Below, piece by piece: positions 58,976-64,000 of a DNA stretch of 64,000 nucleotides. The DNA comes from Thalassobius sp047123305 (GTDB lineage Bacteria; Pseudomonadota; Alphaproteobacteria; Rhodobacterales; Rhodobacteraceae). Where the stretch lies: the NCBI RefSeq assembly GCF_047123305.1, contig NZ_CP138918.1, positions 2,356,001 to 2,420,000 on the forward strand, in the 5' to 3' direction. The notes under the pieces are model-generated. The model worked only from the letters and a program-made list of their open reading frames with translations, was not told the origin of the DNA and did not search any database. Positions within the stretch are counted from its first letter, which is position 1. Every line of letters begins with the position of its first letter. Made by a program: the position numbers and the translations under genes.

Positions 58976-60499
58976 TCAGACATGGGCCACCTCCATTCCG
59001 TGGGCACCACCCATCATCAGGCCAATCTCATCCACCGTCAGGCCCTTGGCCGTGCGGATGTCGGACAGGCGGCCTTCGTTCAATGCGGCGAAGTGGTCCG
59101 AGATTTCCATCAGTTCATCCAGATCCTGACTGATACAGATCACGGCTGCACCTGCAGCTGCCAGATTCAGCAGGGACTGACGGATATCCGCCGCAGCGGC
59201 TGCGTCAACGCCCCAGGTCGGCTGGTTCACCACCAACACTTCAGGGCGCTGCAACACCTCGCGGCCGATCACAAACTTCTGCAAGTTACCGCCAGACAGC
59301 GAACGGGCTGCATTGCCCGGTCCGGGAGTGCGGACGTCAAACTTCTCGATGATTGTCTCGGCAAAGCTGCGGGCTTTGTTCCATTTCAGGAAGCCATTGT
59401 TTTCCAGCCCTTCGCGTACTGAACCGGTGAGAACTGCGTTCTCGATCAGGCTCATATCCGGCGCGGCGGCGTGGCCCAGACGTTCCTCGGGGGCGGTCAG
59501 CAGGCCCAGTTTGCGGCGTGCAACCGGCCCGAGGTTGCCGACCTCTTTGCCTTCCAGAACAATTGTGCCGGGGCTGGTGAGCAACTCACCCGACAGCGCG
59601 CCCAGCAGTTCGTCCTGACCGTTGCCTGCAACGCCACCGATGCCCAGAATTTCACCTGATCGCACCTGCATGGTGATGCCCTTCAGCGCGGTGCCAAATT
59701 CGGCAGGGGAATCGACGGAGAGGTCGTTCAATTCCAACAGGACCGGGCCGATATCGCCACCCGCGCGTTCTGGCACGTGCAGCTTGGAACCCACCATCAT
59801 CTCGGCCATATCGCGGGCTGTGGTTTCGCGTGGAACACAGTCCCCCACCACTTCGCCAAGACGCAAGATGGTGGCGTTGTCACATAGGGCGCGGATCTCT
59901 TCCAGCTTGTGGCTGATATAGAGGATCGCGGTGCCTTCGGCGGAGAGTTTGCGCAGGGTTTCGAACAGAATGTCGACCTCTTGCGGGGTCAGAACCGAGG
60001 TCGGCTCGTCCATGATCAAAAGCTTGGGGTCCTGCAACAGGCAGCGAATGATCTCGACCCGCTGGCGTTCGCCGGCCGAAAGGTCCCCCACGGTGCGGAA
60101 GGGATCCAGCGGCAGCCCGTAGGTTTCCGACACCTCTTTGATGCGGCTGGCCAGATCGCCCATTTTCGGTGGATTTTCCATCCCCAGGGCAATGTTTTCG
60201 GCCACGTTCAGCGCGTCAAACAGCGAGAAGTGCTGAAACACCATCGCAACGCCCGCCTGACGGGCAGCGGAGGGTTTCACCGGGGCATATTCCTGCCCTC
60301 GCATCACCATGTTGCCACTGTCGGGTTTGACCAGACCGTAGATCATTTTCACCAAGGTCGATTTTCCGGCCCCGTTTTCGCCAAGGAGGGCGTGGACTTC
60401 GCCTTCGCCTATCTCGAACGAAACGTTGTTGTTGGCCACAACGCCCGGGTAGGCCTTGGTCAGCCCATTGAGTGTGAGTAGCGTCCCTGTCACGCGCAT
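58976..60499 (-). CDS. BMP-type ABC transporter double ATP-binding protein
   Basis: This 507-residue ATPase has two nucleotide-binding halves, as in RbsA/YufO. The first has Walker A GENGAGKSTLVKM (about residue 40), signature DLSAGERQRVEI and LLIMDEPTSVL. The second has GVAGNGQDELLGAL (a degenerate Walker A), SLSGGNLQKFVIGRE and VVNQPTWGVDAAA in place of the normal Walker B acidic residue. One half is thus probably catalytically weak, which is normal for the family. The start is set at MRVTGTLLTLNGLTK. It is the first gene of the nucleoside importer. Confidence 0.92.
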   Translation of the reverse strand: MRVTGTLLTLNGLTKAYPGVVANNNVSFEIGEGEVHALLGENGAGKSTLVKMIYGLVKPDSGNMVMRGQEYAPVKPSAARQAGVAMVFQHFSLFDALNVAENIALGMENPPKMGDLASRIKEVSETYGLPLDPFRTVGDLSAGERQRVEIIRCLLQDPKLLIMDEPTSVLTPQEVDILFETLRKLSAEGTAILYISHKLEEIRALCDNATILRLGEVVGDCVPRETTARDMAEMMVGSKLHVPERAGGDIGPVLLELNDLSVDSPAEFGTALKGITMQVRSGEILGIGGVAGNGQDELLGALSGELLTSPGTIVLEGKEVGNLGPVARRKLGLLTAPEERLGHAAAPDMSLIENAVLTGSVREGLENNGFLKWNKARSFAETIIEKFDVRTPGPGNAARSLSGGNLQKFVIGREVLQRPEVLVVNQPTWGVDAAAAADIRQSLLNLAAAGAAVICISQDLDELMEISDHFAALNEGRLSDIRTAKGLTVDEIGLMMGGAHGMEVAHV

Positions 60500-61082
60500 T
60501 TTTCCTTTCGTTGAGCGGAGTTGTCCGCTTTGGCCCTTTTTAGCGCCTGCGCCCTGCCATCGGCAATGGGCAGCGGGGAACACGCCTTACGATCATAGCA
60601 CGTAAGACGTTCCCTTTTCGCGCCTCTTTGGAGGCGGTTCGCGGGGGCGCGGCGCGTGGTGCGTCCGTGCCGAATTATTGGGTGCCGGATTCCTGGGGGG
60701 TATGCAGAGCCGATCATCGCTGTGGCCGCGCCCCTGCAGGAGGCGACGTTGGCGATGGTGCCGGGGGTGGAACATGCGAGGCAGGTGACGGCCAGCAGGT
60801 CTGTGGTCTTACCCACTTCACGCAGTTCCACGCTCTCTCCTAAACGAAGAAAGGGGACATCCATGTGCTTTAAAACCTGCCGCCTTACCAAGTGTCCTGC
60901 CCTGAAAGCGCGTCTTCGATGCGGCGTAGAAAACGTGCGGGCGTCCTTGCTTGCCACGGCAGCAGAGCGGCTTTTTGCCGTCATTTCAAGAAAAAATGTC
61001 TCTGCGCTGCAGCTAAGAATGTTTCGTTGCTGAAAATTTGGGCGCAACTTTTGGACTTTTGTTAGCGCCCGTCATTGCCGCA
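60500..61082. other. Intergenic region, no supported gene
   Basis: The region between the ATPase and AHSA1 genes (both minus strand) holds a 185-codon minus frame and a 56-codon plus frame (from ATG 60864, MCFKTCRLTKC) with no recognised family and a composition unlike coding DNA here. GGAGGCGGTTCGCGGGGGCG and AGCACGTAAGACGTTCCC are not explained. The nucleoside importer promoter should lie near 60510-60600. Confidence 0.4.
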
Positions 61083-61556
61083 TCACCGCAACGATTTCGC
61101 CAGTTCTTCCAACTGATCGGTTGAACGCCCCCAGCCTTCGTAGAACCCCATGTTTTCATGAGCAATTCTGCCGGCTTCATCATCATGCAGGGCACGGATG
61201 ATATAGCGGGTCCCCAGCACTTCGGGCGAGAGCAAAACCACCGTGGTCAGAAAGCTGCGTTTGCGCGGGTGAAACCCCGGCGAAAGGGCGTCTGTGATCA
61301 CCAACATTTTTTCCGGACTGAAGTTCAGCACGCAACCGTCAGTAACCACGGACTTGCCCGAAGGTGTCCTCATACGGGCGTAGAACTCACCGCCGGGACG
61401 TGGATCAAGGCGGACTTCCTTCATCTCCACTGGTTTGGGGCAGAACCATTGCTTCAGCAGATCCGGTTCCGTCCAGCAGCGCCAGACATTGGCCGGCGTG
61501 GCCATAATCACGCGGTCGATTTCCAGATCGGCCTTGGGGTCAAAAGGCAGGAACAT
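61083..61556 (-). CDS. AHSA1/SRPBCC-domain protein
   Basis: This 157-residue START-like fold protein has IDRVIMATPANVWRCWTEPD and LLKQWFCPKPVEMKEVRLD at the start, PGGEFYARMRTPSGK in the middle and the terminal helix GFYEGWGRSTDQLEELAKSL. These are hallmarks of the AHSA1/YdjM-type hydrophobic-ligand fold. The ligand and role are unknown. It is divergent from dnaE with a 110-bp gap. Confidence 0.88.
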   Translation of the reverse strand: MFLPFDPKADLEIDRVIMATPANVWRCWTEPDLLKQWFCPKPVEMKEVRLDPRPGGEFYARMRTPSGKSVVTDGCVLNFSPEKMLVITDALSPGFHPRKRSFLTTVVLLSPEVLGTRYIIRALHDDEAGRIAHENMGFYEGWGRSTDQLEELAKSLR

Positions 61557-61666
61557 GGTCTATCACATCTTCGTTTCTGTTCGCTAACCTTAGCATTCAG
61601 CAAGTTCCATGCCGAGCACGGCTTTCCTGCCTTCCCCCTGCGCTGGGCGTGGCTTAGGATGCGGCC

Positions 61667-64000
61667 ATGACTGACGCGCCTCGATTCATCCACCTTCGCA
61701 CCCATACCGAATATTCCCTGTTGGAAGGGGCCTTGAGGCTGAAAAAACTGCCCGGCCTCTGCGCAGATGCAGGTATGCCAGCGGTGGCGGTGACCGACAC
61801 CAACTCGCTGTTTGCGGCGCTGGAGTTTTCGGTGTCTGCGCAGGGCGCCGGGATCCAGCCCATTGTCGGCTGTCAGGTGGATGTCACCTATACGGAGGCC
61901 GTGCCGGGGGATCCACCGCCGCTGCCCGCGCCCCTTGTTTTGCTGGCCCAGACTGAAGAGGGCTACGAAAACCTTATGCGGCTTTCGTCCTGCCTCTATG
62001 TTGATGGCGACGGGCAATTACCGCAGGTGTCCGTTGCCGAACTGGAAGAGTTTTCCGCCGGTCTGATCTGTCTGACCGGTGCCGCGACAGGGCCCATCGG
62101 CCAGTTGATCCAGCAGGGTGCACGTGACAAGGCTGAGGTGCTGATGCGCAAACTGGCGGCGCTCTATCCGCAACGGCTTTACGTCGAACTGCAACGCCAT
62201 CCAGGTGAGGACGGCCTGCCATCAGAGGAGCGCCTGTGCGAACGGCACTTTGTTGAAATGGCCTATGACATGGGGCTGCCGCTGGTCGCCACCAATGATG
62301 TCTATTTCCCGAAATCCGATATGTATGAGGCGCATGATGCGCTGATCTGTATTTCGGAAGGCACCTATGTGGATCAGGCCGAACCGCGCCGCCGCCTGAC
62401 GCCGCAGCATTACTTCAAATCGCAGGAGGAAATGATCACCCTCTTCGCGGACCTGCCCGAAGCGATTGAGAACACGGTTGAAATTGCCCGCCGCTGCGCC
62501 TTTGGTACGTATCGGCGGGATCCGATCCTGCCGAAGTTTGCCGACGATGAGGTTGCCGAACTGCGCCGTCAGGCCAACAACGGTCTGCAGGCGCGTTTGA
62601 AGGTGATTCCCCACGCCGCCACCCTTGAAGAATATCAGGCACGCCTCGATTTTGAGTTGGACATTATCGAGGGCATGGGGTTCCCCGGCTACTTCCTGAT
62701 TGTTGCGGATTTTATCCAATGGGGCAAGGATCATGGCATTCCGGTGGGCCCAGGACGGGGCTCTGGTGCGGGATCATTGGTGGCCTATGCGCTGACCATC
62801 ACCGACCTTGATCCGCTGCGCTACAGTTTGCTGTTTGAACGTTTTCTTAACCCCGAGCGGGTATCCATGCCGGACTTCGATATCGACTTTTGCATGGACC
62901 GGCGCGAGGAGGTGATCAAATACGTTCAGGAAAAATATGGCCGCGACAAGGTGGGCCAGATCATTACCTTTGGTGCATTGCTGTCCAAGGCGGCGGTGCG
63001 TGATATTGGGCGGGTACTACAAATGCCCTACGGTCAGGTCGATCGCCTGTCCAAGCTGATTCCAGTGGAAGGGGTGAAGCCGCTGTCCATTGCAGACAGC
63101 CTGAAAGAAGAGCCGCGCCTGCGCGAAGAAGCCCGCAATGAGGCGGTGGTGGACCGTCTGCTGAACTACGGGATGCAGGTTGAAGGGTTGCTGCGAAACG
63201 CCTCGACCCACGCGGCCGGTGTGGTGATTGGGGATCGGCCTCTGGACCGGTTGGTGCCGCTTTACCAGGATCCGCGTTCCGACATGCCAGCGACCCAGTT
63301 CAACATGAAATGGGTCGAGCAGGCGGGGCTGGTGAAGTTTGACTTTCTGGGCCTGAAAACCCTGACTGTGATTCAAAACGCCGTTGATCTGATCAAGAAA
63401 AACGGCCGTCACCTGCATATTGGCCCTGATGGAACCGAACTTTATGAGCCGCCAGAAGGGGCGGTGGATGACATCGGGGCGATCCCGCTGGACGATGAGG
63501 TCACCTATAAGCTCTACGCCAGCGCCAAAACCGTGGCGGTGTTCCAGGTGGAATCCGGCGGCATGATGAGTGCGCTGCAGCAGATGAAGCCCAACTGTAT
63601 CGAAGATATTGTTGCGCTTGTGGCGCTTTACCGGCCGGGTCCGATGGAAAACATCCCCACCTATTGTCAGGTGAAGAACGGTCAGAAAGAACTGGAATCC
63701 GTCCACCCGCTGATCGACCACATCCTTGAGGAAACGCAGGGCATCATTGTTTATCAGGAGCAGGTGATGCAGATCGCCCAGGTCATGGCGGGCTACTCGC
63801 TTGGCGGTGCGGACCTGTTGCGCCGGGCGATGGGTAAGAAAATCAAAGAGGCGATGGACGCCGAACGCCCGAAGTTTGAAAAGGGCGCGGCAGAAAACGG
63901 AGTGCCGAAGAAAAAGGCCAGCGAGGTCTTTGATCTTCTTGAGAAATTCGCCAACTACGGCTTCAACAAATCGCACGCGGCCGCCTATGCGGTGGTCAGC
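61667..64000 (+). CDS. dnaE: DNA polymerase III alpha subunit, 3'-truncated by window edge
   Basis: The first 778 codons of the replicative polymerase are seen. The N-terminal PHP domain starts FIHLRTHTEYSLLEGALRL (about residue 7), with VTDTNSLFAALEF and ATNDVYFPKSDMYEAHDAL. The polymerase palm has VGPGRGSGAGSLVAYALTI (about 362) and SMPDFDIDFCMDRR (about 400) bearing the catalytic aspartates. YRPGPMENIPTY, IIVYQEQVMQIAQ and LLRRAMGKK follow. The frame is open to base 64000. The start ATG follows GGAT at 61658. The polymerase polarity away from AHSA1 gives it an independent promoter. Confidence 0.96.
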   Translation, partial: MTDAPRFIHLRTHTEYSLLEGALRLKKLPGLCADAGMPAVAVTDTNSLFAALEFSVSAQGAGIQPIVGCQVDVTYTEAVPGDPPPLPAPLVLLAQTEEGYENLMRLSSCLYVDGDGQLPQVSVAELEEFSAGLICLTGAATGPIGQLIQQGARDKAEVLMRKLAALYPQRLYVELQRHPGEDGLPSEERLCERHFVEMAYDMGLPLVATNDVYFPKSDMYEAHDALICISEGTYVDQAEPRRRLTPQHYFKSQEEMITLFADLPEAIENTVEIARRCAFGTYRRDPILPKFADDEVAELRRQANNGLQARLKVIPHAATLEEYQARLDFELDIIEGMGFPGYFLIVADFIQWGKDHGIPVGPGRGSGAGSLVAYALTITDLDPLRYSLLFERFLNPERVSMPDFDIDFCMDRREEVIKYVQEKYGRDKVGQIITFGALLSKAAVRDIGRVLQMPYGQVDRLSKLIPVEGVKPLSIADSLKEEPRLREEARNEAVVDRLLNYGMQVEGLLRNASTHAAGVVIGDRPLDRLVPLYQDPRSDMPATQFNMKWVEQAGLVKFDFLGLKTLTVIQNAVDLIKKNGRHLHIGPDGTELYEPPEGAVDDIGAIPLDDEVTYKLYASAKTVAVFQVESGGMMSALQQMKPNCIEDIVALVALYRPGPMENIPTYCQVKNGQKELESVHPLIDHILEETQGIIVYQEQVMQIAQVMAGYSLGGADLLRRAMGKKIKEAMDAERPKFEKGAAENGVPKKKASEVFDLLEKFANYGFNKSHAAAYAVVS

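Noticed and set aside
60490..61047. 185-codon minus-strand open frame upstream of the nucleoside importer
   Set aside because: No family similarity, arginine/alanine-rich composition typical of noncoding high-GC DNA, and overlap with the importer start; treated as intergenic.

Overview
The window looks like a chromosomal stretch of a marine alphaproteobacterium of the Rhodobacteraceae (Roseobacter group). The evidence is the moderately high GC content, many solute-binding-protein transporters, FrcBCAK-type sugar uptake, GbcAB-type Rieske genes, BMP-type nucleoside transporters, and degenerate intergenic repeats of the sort seen in that group. The species cannot be named from the sequence alone.

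Left part (1-15 kb). It starts inside an frcB-frcC-frcA-frcK sugar (fructose/ribose-type) importer, followed by a badly decayed fructokinase pseudogene. A LysR-controlled amino-acid-type importer lacking an ATPase comes next, with a class-I glutamine-amidotransferase-like (C26) hydrolase. Then come an Lrp regulator divergent from azlCD and a small secreted protein. A cobalamin riboswitch (about 11.1 kb, + strand) heads a CbiX-like/2Fe-2S protein gene and a btuF-btuC-btuD vitamin B12 importer.

Middle-left (15-30 kb). A second cobalamin riboswitch (about 17.5 kb, - strand) heads a Rieske oxygenase/reductase pair resembling glycine betaine demethylase (gbcA, gbcB). The two B12-responsive operons converge. 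An isoquinoline-oxidoreductase-like molybdoenzyme (iorAB) with a divergent Crp/Fnr regulator is bracketed by insertion-sequence end remnants, and beside it lies a scar of broken integrase and hypothetical genes. Next is a LysR-regulated UgpC-type ABC importer with two tandem class-III metallophosphoesterases, plausibly for phosphodiester or cyclic-nucleotide substrates.

Middle-right (30-50 kb). This holds a VCBS/RTX adhesin with unusual domain order, an MFS transporter - histidine kinase - LuxR-type response regulator set, and a six-gene LysR-controlled redox operon. That operon encodes two exported proteins, two glutathionyl-hydroquinone-reductase-like enzymes, a CDGSH-glutamate synthase fusion and a hemerythrin. 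An HxlR-regulated electrophile/quinone cluster follows (DehI dehalogenase, quinone reductase, glutathione transferase, AhpD-like protein). It ends in an LtrA gene broken by a frameshift and an IS3-family element.

Right end (50-64 kb). A C5-cytosine methyltransferase plus HNH endonuclease pair lies near tRNA-Phe. After it come a PagL-like deacylase, a GFA-family protein, a homocysteine methyltransferase, a BMP-type purine-nucleoside ABC transporter (one permease frameshifted at an 11-base G tract), an AHSA1 protein and the start of dnaE. The most notable items are the B12 riboswitch over a Rieske demethylase and the CDGSH-glutamate synthase/hydroquinone reductase operon.
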